Shown here: one piece after another, positions 6,370 to 12,639 of the stretch
How positions within the stretch are numbered: the stretch's first letter is position 1
How the letters are laid out: each line of letters begins with the position of its first letter
Origin: an uncultured Clostridia bacterium
GTDB taxonomy: Bacteria > Bacillota_A > Clostridia > TANB77 > CAG-508
Assembly: GCA_944390995.1 (NCBI GenBank)
Contig: CALXSA010000039.1
Coordinates: forward strand, 1-12,639
DNA length: 12,639 nt
Reading direction: 5' to 3'
Notes under the pieces: generated by a model
Database searches by the model: none
What the model was told of the DNA's origin: nothing
Seen by the model: the letters and a program-made list of their open reading frames with translations, nothing else
Position numbers and translations under genes: made by a program

Positions 6370-7023
6370 AAGCAGAACCCGCTGGAAAACATTTTAATAG
6401 CAGAACAAGGAGAGTCAATAAAAAGAAGTTGTTTGTAGTTTTCATGTTGTTTTTACTATTAGTATTTGCATTTTTTACATTACTTATTCCTAAAAATAAA
6501 GGCAACTTAGAAAATGAAGTCAATGATATTTCACAAGACCTGTCGGCAAATACAAATGAGGAACTTGAAAACACAGTTGCCAAGAAAAATATTGTTGACA
6601 TTGACATGCCAAAAAAAATAGAGAATTACAATGTGTTAGGACAAATAGTGATAGACGAGATTGATGTGAAAAGGTACATATTGGATGAGACAAACAATTA
6701 TTCTTTGAATCTTTCTGTTACGAAGTTCTATGGTGCGGATTTGAACCATGTTGGAAATTGCTGTATAACTGGTCATAATATGGAAGGTCATTTTACTGGC
6801 TTGAAGCATATGAGCGAGGGAGATACATTTTATATTATAGACAAGGAAAACAGCGAGAAAGTTACATATGAAATTTATGATATGTATACTGTTTTTCCCA
6901 CGGACCTTGATTGTTTAAATCAAAATACTGAAGGCAGGAGAGAGGTGACTCTAATTACGTGCAACCCACGGGGGAGTGACTAGACTAATCGTAAAGGCAA
7001 GAGAACAAGGAATAACACCTTAA
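6366..7023 (+). pseudogene. Second sortase, frameshifted at a G5 run near the C-terminus
   Basis: As sequenced the frame stops at 6981-6983 (205 aa). Removing one G from the run 6970-6974 restores a 218-aa sortase ending at 7023, whose last part reads CNPRGVTRLIVKAREQGITP. The N-terminus has a basic start (KHFNSRTRRVNKKK), then a membrane anchor (about residues 21-41). The sortase fold follows, with catalytic His137 in ITGHNMEGHFTGL and Cys199 in TLITCNPRG. The catalytic Arg (expected at 206, in TRLIV) is lost in the frame as read. The motif set is that of LPXTG-cutting class A/D-like sortases, clearly different from the class B sortase upstream. It heads the repressed cluster, and the next gene encodes an LPQTG substrate. 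The extra G may be a real inactivation, a phase-variable state or a sequencing error. Confidence 0.85.
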
Positions 7024-7037
7024 AGTTAATGAGAAAA

Positions 7038-7146
7038 GTGGTATAGCCACATGTACATTTGCTTGCCATATGTACAACTCAAGGATTTTTAACCTTGTAG
7101 TATAGCAAAAAATTAAACATTAAAGGTTATAACTTTAGATATAACC
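7038..7146 (+). promoter_or_regulatory. Run of small hairpins between the sortase and cohesin genes
   Basis: Four short inverted repeats follow each other in the 146-bp gap: GTGG/CCAC (7038-7041, 7047-7050), TGTACAT/ATGTACA (7052-7058, 7070-7076), CAAGG/CCTTG (7080-7084, 7093-7097) and GGTTATA/TATAACC (7125-7131, 7140-7146). GTATAGC occurs at both ends of the first three. None has a terminator T-tract. They may be an mRNA-processing or stabilising region that lets the cohesin gene be made at a level different from the sortase. No strong promoter is visible. Confidence 0.35.
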
Positions 7147-7169
7147 AAATTTGAAGGAGGAAATTTAAA

Positions 7170-7916
7170 ATGAAAAAAACAATTATGGGAGTAGTAACAA
7201 TAGTTACAGTATTATTTATATGCTTATTAGCAACATCAGTTAATGCTGCGTCAATAAGTGCAGATAATGCAAAAATTTCTAAAGGAGATATAGTTACAAT
7301 AACTGTAAAAGTAGATGACCCAGCACAACTAATACAATTTGATTTATCATATGATTCAACAGTATATGAATACGTTGAAAATTCTGCAAAATCAGATTTG
7401 GAAGCAACATCAAGTGCAGTTCAAAAAGATGGAGAGACAGTAAGAGTATCTGCATTTACATTGGGTAGCACAACAACAGATACATTAACATTACAATTTA
7501 AAGCAATAGAAAATGGAGAAAATGTTCCATTTACAATTACAAATGCAGCTATAAAGACAGATGAAGGTAGAGTAGAGCCAGCATTTGACTCGACAACAAT
7601 TAATGTTACAGTAGCAGAAGAAGAACAACCAACAGATCCAACAGATCCATCTGACCCAACAGACCCAACAGACCCAACAGAACCAACAGACCCAGAAGAA
7701 CCAGGTAAGGATGAGCCAACAAATACACCAGATGGAAACAAAGGTGATGAAGGAAACAAAGAAGAAAACAATGGTTCAGCAGAATATGTTGATGAAAATG
7801 GTAATGAGATAACAAAATTACCACAAACAGGAAGTCTAGCTCCAACAATAGTAGCAGGAGCAGTAATCTTAGTAGCAATAATAGCTACAGTAGCATACAG
7901 AGCAATAAAAAAATAA
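7170..7916 (+). CDS. Cell-wall-anchored single-cohesin protein (LPQTG)
   Basis: A 248-aa surface protein; start ATG behind a GGAGG site. A signal peptide is cleaved near VNA-A (26/27). Residues about 28-148 form one cohesin domain: start ISADNAKISKGDIVTITVKV, then QLIQFDLSYDSTVYEYV (the usual F-x-L-x-YD segment) and the closing strand region TLTLQFKAIENG...FTITNAAI. Cohesins bind dockerin domains tightly. A flexible stalk of TDP repeats and Gly/Asn/Glu-rich sequence (about 153-210) leads to LPQTG (217-221), a hydrophobic segment and a YRAIKK tail, a canonical sortase signal. The next gene, 54 bp downstream with no terminator between, encodes a dockerin protein. I infer that this is the wall-fixed receptor for it. 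One cohesin only, so this is an anchor rather than a multi-enzyme scaffold. Confidence 0.88.
   Translation: MKKTIMGVVTIVTVLFICLLATSVNAASISADNAKISKGDIVTITVKVDDPAQLIQFDLSYDSTVYEYVENSAKSDLEATSSAVQKDGETVRVSAFTLGSTTTDTLTLQFKAIENGENVPFTITNAAIKTDEGRVEPAFDSTTINVTVAEEEQPTDPTDPSDPTDPTDPTEPTDPEEPGKDEPTNTPDGNKGDEGNKEENNGSAEYVDENGNEITKLPQTGSLAPTIVAGAVILVAIIATVAYRAIKK
7629..7694 (+). repeat. Tandem 9-bp repeat coding the (TDP)n stalk
   Basis: About seven units of a CCAACAGAY-like nonamer, coding Pro-Thr-Asp with single changes (SDP, TEP). Such short in-frame repeats may vary in number between strains and change stalk length. Confidence 0.7.
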
Positions 7917-7970
7917 GCTTAAAATTATAACAAAAATATAAATCAAAAAACAAATAGGAGGCGGATTATT

Positions 7971-10900
7971 TTGGATAAGAAAAAAATAATTTCATCTCTA
8001 GCACTAGCAGGGATTTTATCTGCTAGTGTTCTAGGGGCAAATGTAAATGCAACAGCAGGTGATTATTTAAAACCTGTTGGAGTTTACAAACAATTAATTA
8101 GCGGAAGGACAGTTGTACCATATGTCCTAGAAAATGCAAGTTCAAAAGTAACAGTGAAAGATGTTAAAGGAGAATTTGCAAACTTAGAATTAGTAAACGG
8201 AAACAATGTTACAGATGAAAGCTATGTATTAAAAACAGGAGATACATTTAAAGCTGACTCAACAGAATATTCAGTAATTGTATACGGAGACGTAGACAAA
8301 AACGGAGTAGTAGATACATTTGATGCTTTAGAGGCACAACAAATATACTTAGGTTCATCAACAGATGCATTTAAAAATGAAGCAGCAGATGTTATAAATG
8401 ACGGAACTGTAGACACATTTGATGCTTTAAGAATTCAACAATTTTACCTAGGAAATGAAAGTGCAATTGACAAGGTTCCAGAAGCTGAGGCTCCAGAGGA
8501 AGAAGAATCTATATATACAGTATCAGTTAATGATAATGGTTATATTAATGAAGAAAATGCAGCTACAACATCTTTAAAAATTAATCTAAAAGAGACTTTG
8601 GATAAAGAAAAGATATTAACAGTAAAAACGTCAGGAATTAAAGCCGCTGATGATTCAAAATTGGAAGAAGAACAAGGAACAACAATAACAGTTCCAGCTC
8701 ATACTGATTATGTGGATACAGCTAAGCTTGATACGCCTGTAACTTATGACCTTTCTGCATACAAAGATGGAGAGGTAAAAATACAATTATTAGATGGAAA
8801 GAACGTTGTAGCTACAGTTACAGCAATAAAAAATACTGAACCAATTGTCGCAGCTCAAGTAATAACAGAGCGTACAAGTACAAAAAATGCTACATTATCT
8901 CTAATCGGTTCAGGAAAAAATGATGTAACAAAAGCTTACTACATAGTAGTAGCAAATGATGGTTCAACATCTGCTCCAGCTGCTGGAAGTGTAATAGAAG
9001 CTGATAAGTTCTTTGATAAGGCAAATGACAATGTAAGAAAAGAAGTTTCTGTATCAAACAATGCTTTAGTAGACGAAGTTGTTTCTACAGATTTAGCAAC
9101 TAATACTACTTATACGGTATATTATGTTGTTGAAAACCAATATGGAACTAGGTCAGAGATGGGAAAAACTATAATCTCAACTGATGTAGATACTGTTACA
9201 CAACCTAAAAAAGTAGAAGAAGTTAAAATACCAGCAGACTTAAAAGGTACAACAGCTGAATTTACTTGGAAGGCTGAGACAGGAATTACTTATACAGCAA
9301 CATTATACAAAGATGGAACAGCAATAGCTGAAAAATCTGTTGCTGAGAGTGCAGGAAAAGGAAAAGTTGACTTTGCAGCTGAAATGACAGAGGCTGGAAC
9401 ATATAAAGTTGCCGTTTATGCACCAGCAACAACAACTTCAAAAGCTTCAGAGGTTACAGAATCAGCTGAAGTTAAAGTTGAAAAATTAGCAGCAGTTACA
9501 GACTTAGGCTTCAAAAATGAAAAAATAGAAGGAGTAAATCATGTTATACTATCTTGGAAAAATTCAGTAGATAAAGATGATTTCGCTAATTATGAAATTA
9601 TAATTTACTCTGTGGATAAAGATGGTAAAGAGACAGAAGTATACAAAATGGATGGCTCAAACAATACTGTAGCTAAAGACAAAACAGAGGTTGACCTTAC
9701 AGCTGAAATTGACCCTAATGTGGTATATGTTGCAAAAGCTAAATTAATAGCTAACAATGAGATAGCTACAACAGATTCAGAGCAAGTAGTATCAAGTGAG
9801 TTCTTTAGAGTAGAATTCCCAGAAGTTAATGCTGATGAACTATTGGAAAATCAAATCACATTAAATGTTGAAGGTATATCAATAAATGGAGAAGCAGCTA
9901 CATATGAAGTAAAAATTTATAGTGTGAACGAAGAAGCTACATTAGAAGACCCTGTATATACATATGAGGAAACAAGAGATGTAGAAATAAAAGATAAGAA
10001 AATAGTTATTGACGGCTTAGATAGCAATACACCATACGGCTTCAAATTAGTTGTAAATGTTAATGGTGAAGAAGTTGAATCTGATTATTCAGACCCTATC
10101 TATACAATACCAGAAATCAACAACTTAAAAGTAGTAGCAGAAGATGCAGAGAATAAAGATGAAGCAGGTAATGTATATTATTCAACAACTGATTCTACTA
10201 TTTATATAGCTGGACAAAAAATAGACAAAGCTAAATACAATAACAGTTCAAAACTTAATGACATAATTGAAATAGTAGAGGAATTGTTGCCAGGTGAGGC
10301 TATAAATGTAGATGGAGATAAAATAACAATAACTCTTGATGCAGAAGCTTCAGAAACAGGAACAACTAGAGATTTTTCTGGTTTAACATTAACTAGAGCA
10401 AATAAAACAACTCTTGAATTTGTAAATAATGGCTTTAACAAAAATATTAAAACTCCAACAGATTCTGACAACAAAATTAAAGAAGTAATACTAAGCGGAG
10501 ATGCATTATTTACATTAACTGATATTAATGCAGAAAAAATAACTGTAAACGACGGAGTAGAAGTTACAGGAGATAAAACAATATCAGTTGCTGCTAACTC
10601 TACAGTTATAATAAATGGAGCTAGTGTAACGGTTGGTAACGAAACTGAAATCACACCAACTTCAGGCACAAACACATTAACAGTAACAGCAAATGAAGAA
10701 GAAAACAACTTAGTATTTGAAAATAAGAAAGACACAAACTTAACAATCAACTTTGAAGGATTAGATAATAATACTTCAGAGCAAGCTGGAAGTATAGTTA
10801 TTAAATCAAATGGTGGTAAAGTTACTGTAGCGTCAGAAGGAACTAACGTAAGTGCTGATTTATCAATAGAAGTAAATAATGGAGATGTAGATATACAAGA

Positions 10901-11228
10901 ACCATCATTAACAGGAAATAAAGATATATCTGTATCACTTGATAAAGATGCAGATGCAACACTTGAAGTTCTAGCAGCTACAAAAGCACCAGCTACATTA
11001 ACAGGAGTATCTGTAGATTTGACAGATGAAGAATTGTTAGAACAAGATAACGTAACAGAAGATAATCTAGATGAAGTCAAAGCTTTCTTAGCATCATTTG
11101 GCTTAAACGGAACGGGTGCAACAATTTCAGCTACAAAAGACAGCAATGAGGTTACAATTACAATTACTGCACCAGCAGATGAAGGCGTTGAAATAGGAGC
11201 AATAGGAAATCTAGATACTGCAAAATAG
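7971..11228 (+). CDS. Large secreted dockerin protein, multi-beta-domain adhesin-like
   Basis: A 1085-aa protein; start TTG at 7971, with AGGAGG (7956-7961) 9 bases upstream and a clean signal peptide (1-27, cleavage ANVNA-TAG). An N-terminal beta domain (about 30-100) runs into a dockerin (about 100-165) with two EF-hand-like loops: DVDKNGVVDTFD (107-118) and DVINDGTVDTFD (140-151), each followed by AL..QQ.YLG. Such dockerins bind cohesins in a Ca-dependent way. Then follow Ig/fibronectin-III-like domains (roughly 290-400, 408-500, 504-608, 610-712). The Thr/Asn-rich C-terminal part (740-1085) has short repeated strands suggestive of a beta-solenoid. There is no LPXTG motif, C-terminal membrane segment or known wall-binding repeat. 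It is therefore probably held on the surface by the cohesin protein encoded just upstream. No enzymatic domain was recognised; adhesion or matrix binding is the best guess. Confidence 0.87.
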   Translation: MDKKKIISSLALAGILSASVLGANVNATAGDYLKPVGVYKQLISGRTVVPYVLENASSKVTVKDVKGEFANLELVNGNNVTDESYVLKTGDTFKADSTEYSVIVYGDVDKNGVVDTFDALEAQQIYLGSSTDAFKNEAADVINDGTVDTFDALRIQQFYLGNESAIDKVPEAEAPEEEESIYTVSVNDNGYINEENAATTSLKINLKETLDKEKILTVKTSGIKAADDSKLEEEQGTTITVPAHTDYVDTAKLDTPVTYDLSAYKDGEVKIQLLDGKNVVATVTAIKNTEPIVAAQVITERTSTKNATLSLIGSGKNDVTKAYYIVVANDGSTSAPAAGSVIEADKFFDKANDNVRKEVSVSNNALVDEVVSTDLATNTTYTVYYVVENQYGTRSEMGKTIISTDVDTVTQPKKVEEVKIPADLKGTTAEFTWKAETGITYTATLYKDGTAIAEKSVAESAGKGKVDFAAEMTEAGTYKVAVYAPATTTSKASEVTESAEVKVEKLAAVTDLGFKNEKIEGVNHVILSWKNSVDKDDFANYEIIIYSVDKDGKETEVYKMDGSNNTVAKDKTEVDLTAEIDPNVVYVAKAKLIANNEIATTDSEQVVSSEFFRVEFPEVNADELLENQITLNVEGISINGEAATYEVKIYSVNEEATLEDPVYTYEETRDVEIKDKKIVIDGLDSNTPYGFKLVVNVNGEEVESDYSDPIYTIPEINNLKVVAEDAENKDEAGNVYYSTTDSTIYIAGQKIDKAKYNNSSKLNDIIEIVEELLPGEAINVDGDKITITLDAEASETGTTRDFSGLTLTRANKTTLEFVNNGFNKNIKTPTDSDNKIKEVILSGDALFTLTDINAEKITVNDGVEVTGDKTISVAANSTVIINGASVTVGNETEITPTSGTNTLTVTANEEENNLVFENKKDTNLTINFEGLDNNTSEQAGSIVIKSNGGKVTVASEGTNVSADLSIEVNNGDVDIQEPSLTGNKDISVSLDKDADATLEVLAATKAPATLTGVSVDLTDEELLEQDNVTEDNLDEVKAFLASFGLNGTGATISATKDSNEVTITITAPADEGVEIGAIGNLDTAK

Positions 11229-11249
11229 AAGATGGATTGTCATATAATG

Positions 11250-11276
11250 AAAAAGAGACACAAAGTGTCTCTTTTT
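11250..11276 (+). terminator. Rho-independent terminator of the cohesin/dockerin cluster
   Basis: A perfect 12-bp stem AAAAAGAGACAC (11250-11261) / GTGTCTCTTTTT (11265-11276), loop AAA, ends in T5. It lies 21 bases after the dockerin gene's stop. Confidence 0.92.
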
Positions 11277-11650
11277 CCCGTGTTTGCAATTTGCGACATC
11301 TATTTTACTGTCGAAGACCACAAGGTTCTGGGGGACTTGGTTTGAAATCTTAGATTGCTTATTCGGGTTAAGTTCATATTATATAGGAAATTTCTTATTC
11401 TAAATTTCAATCTTTGGCTCATATTTCTCAAGCCACATATTTACTTGACATAAATACGCGATGGGCTGTGGGCCGGTCATGAGCTGTCCGAAATTGACAC
11501 GAGACTATATCCTTAGGGAGAGTAAAAATAGAAGGAAATTAAAAATCTGCAATTTTAAGGTTTTTTGAGTAAAAAACACATAAAAATAGTTAAAATTAAT
11601 TTATAAATTAGTGGTTACCAAAAAAATATTTTAGGAAGGTGATGCCAAAT
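11277..11650. other. Intergenic region with a GC-richer patch, no confident gene
   Basis: It holds small inverted repeats (CGACA 11294-11298 / TGTCG 11309-11313; GAAATTT / AAATTTC near 11387-11408; GGCT / AGCC near 11417-11435) and a GC-richer patch (about 11455-11520) unlike its A/T-rich surroundings. On the minus strand 11400-11480 reads as 26 residues beginning MTGPQPIAYLCQVNMWLEKY, which looks protein-like but has only a poor start site. This may be the 3' end of a decayed gene. No promoter could be assigned with confidence. Confidence 0.35.
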
Positions 11651-11758
11651 GTGAATGAAGAAAAGCAAGTTGCAAAATACAGTGATTACTTTAATTCCCC
11701 TGAATTATCCAAGGTATATATTGACATAAAAAGAAAAAAAATGGTAATATTATTGTGA
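11651..11758 (+). CDS. Very small ORF, possibly a truncated remnant
   Basis: A 35-aa reading from GTG at 11651, with AAGGTG (11636-11641) 9 bases upstream; an ATG at 11642 is in frame but lies on top of that site. The peptide (NEEKQVAKYSDYFNSPELS..., ending IDIKRKKMVILL) is charged and then stops just where basic residues and a hydrophobic run begin, as if a membrane protein had been cut at its first transmembrane segment. It ends 23 bases before the glycosyltransferase gene. I recognise no family. Confidence 0.35.
   Translation: MNEEKQVAKYSDYFNSPELSKVYIDIKRKKMVILL
11721..11750 (+). promoter_or_regulatory. Possible promoter of the glycosyltransferase gene
   Basis: TTGACA (11721-11726), an 18-bp spacer and TAATAT (11745-11750), inside the small ORF. 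The start would be near 11757, just before the ribosome binding site. Confidence 0.45.
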
Positions 11759-11781
11759 AATAAGAAAAAAGGAGAACTAAA

Positions 11782-12639
11782 ATGAAGTTTATTTTGTATA
11801 TTTTAATGTATATATATATTTATACTATATTTAAAAATATAATTGCATTAATATATATAAATAAATGGATAAAGAGTGCTAAAAAAAATAGATATATAAT
11901 AAAAGATAAAAAGGTATTAGTTTATTTGATAATTCCAATGTTAAATGAACAAAAAATTGCTAAGAAGACATATCTTAATTTTAAACAATTAACACAAAAG
12001 ATGAAAAATGTAAAAGTTATGCTTGTTACTACTTCAAAGGAAGTAAAGAAAGATGGAAATTTAACTACATATGAAATATTAAAAGAGCTTATAAAAAATG
12101 ATGACAAAATATTTCTCTGTAATTATCCTCAAAAAACAGGAGTTATGGCTCATCAGGTAAACTATGCAATAAAAGAAATAGAAAAGTATAGATTTAATCA
12201 TGAAAAAATAATAATAGGAGTATATAATGCTGATTCAAAGATAAATGTAGAAACTATAGAATATGTTTTAGAAAAAGAAGAAAATAAAAATGAAAATGAA
12301 GATGTATGCTATCAACAATATAGTTGGTATAAACTATGTAATAATTCAAAGCATAAAGGAATAATTGCTAGTGCTTCTTTATGGCAGACTAGATGGAGTT
12401 TAACTTTTGAAATTTTTAGAGTAAAGCAACAAGAATGGATAAATACAATATATGAAAAAGTTAATAGGTTTAAGATATTGAGACCTTTTAATAGAATATT
12501 GCATATTGTTTTTGAAAAAATGAATTATGTAATAGGACATGGATTTTACATGGATATTGATTTATTACACAAAATAGGAGGTTTTCCTGAAAATACAATT
12601 AATGAAGATGCTTTTTTGGGATATATAATAAATAATAAA
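11782..12639 (+). CDS. Family 2 glycosyltransferase, membrane-associated (3' end outside window)
   Basis: An open frame of 286 codons that runs off the right edge; ATG with GGAG (11771-11774) 7 bases upstream. Residues about 3-27 form an N-terminal membrane segment rich in Ile/Tyr. The GT-A fold begins with VLVYLIIPMLNEQ (45-57), the usual nucleotide-sugar-binding start of family 2. A DXD-like site follows as YNADS (148-152), with Asn in place of the first Asp. GGFPE (266-270) and the acidic NED (274-276) fit the acceptor-site/catalytic-base region. Such enzymes extend cell-surface polysaccharides or glycolipids from nucleotide sugars. Codon use is extremely A/T-rich. It lies beyond the cluster terminator, so a link to the cohesin/dockerin proteins (for example their glycosylation) is possible but unsupported. 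Confidence 0.8.
   Translation, partial: MKFILYILMYIYIYTIFKNIIALIYINKWIKSAKKNRYIIKDKKVLVYLIIPMLNEQKIAKKTYLNFKQLTQKMKNVKVMLVTTSKEVKKDGNLTTYEILKELIKNDDKIFLCNYPQKTGVMAHQVNYAIKEIEKYRFNHEKIIIGVYNADSKINVETIEYVLEKEENKNENEDVCYQQYSWYKLCNNSKHKGIIASASLWQTRWSLTFEIFRVKQQEWINTIYEKVNRFKILRPFNRILHIVFEKMNYVIGHGFYMDIDLLHKIGGFPENTINEDAFLGYIINNK

Noticed and set aside
7090..7129. Fourth repressor operator before the cohesin gene
   Set aside because: TAACCT and AGGTTA half-sites are present but 28 bases apart instead of 5, so they do not make the 17-bp palindrome.
7421..7878. Minus-strand Ser/Gly/Val-rich and Leu-rich ORFs opposite the cohesin gene
   Set aside because: They are frame shadows of the TDP repeat stalk and have low-complexity sequence only.
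10202..11146. 314-aa minus-strand ORF opposite the dockerin protein
   Set aside because: It is the mirror of a repetitive Thr/Asn/Glu-rich coding region; Ser/Val/Leu-rich low-complexity sequence, no binding site, and the plus-strand frame is clearly coding.
3435..11297. 12-base repeat GCAATTTGCGAC at 3435-3446 and 11286-11297 as a shared regulatory site
   Set aside because: The first copy is simply the loop and right arm of the ppdK terminator and the second has no matching stem; the match is short and probably chance or a terminator remnant.
11440..11530. Riboswitch or known small RNA in the GC-richer patch
   Set aside because: I looked for familiar riboswitch cores and stems and found none; the only pairings are short and unconvincing.

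Overview
The window looks like chromosomal DNA of a low-GC, Gram-positive, anaerobic Clostridia-type Bacillota. The evidence is A/T-rich codon use, strong AGGAGG-type ribosome binding sites with several TTG starts, a clostridial-type pyruvate phosphate dikinase (PPDK), sortases with LPXTG-type substrates, and a cohesin/dockerin pair. The exact genus cannot be read from the sequence.

Left part (1-3456). A small basic protein of unknown function ends in a Rho-independent terminator. A 297-bp non-coding element with perfect terminal inverted repeats has inserted into that terminator and is flanked by an exact 8-bp target duplication, so it looks like a MITE. Next comes a free-standing ppdK gene with its own near-consensus promoter and a strong terminator.

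Middle part (3457-6125). A structured intergenic region precedes a secreted beta-helix-like protein with a non-canonical EPKTG sorting signal. Downstream is a class B sortase with a TTG start, preceded by a long hairpin. A 71-aa XRE-family repressor gene converges on the sortase.

Right part (6126-11276). The repressor is divergent from a sortase / cohesin-LPQTG / dockerin gene cluster. Three 17-bp palindromes (TAAYCT-N5-AGRTTA) sit on a TTGACA-17-TAAAAT promoter and are the obvious operator set. The first gene, a second sortase, has lost its catalytic Arg through one extra G in a G5 run; the missing C-terminus is intact in the +1 frame. The second gene encodes a single cohesin domain on a wall-anchored stalk (LPQTG). 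The third encodes a 1085-aa secreted protein with an N-terminal dockerin and no wall anchor of its own. The inferred logic is that sortase fixes the cohesin protein to the wall, and the cohesin then holds the large dockerin protein on the surface non-covalently. No glycoside hydrolase domain was recognised, so this looks like an adhesin display system rather than a cellulosome.

Far right (11277-12639). About 370 bp of mostly non-coding DNA holds a GC-richer patch and perhaps a gene remnant on the minus strand. It is followed by a very small ORF and a membrane-associated family 2 glycosyltransferase cut by the window edge.
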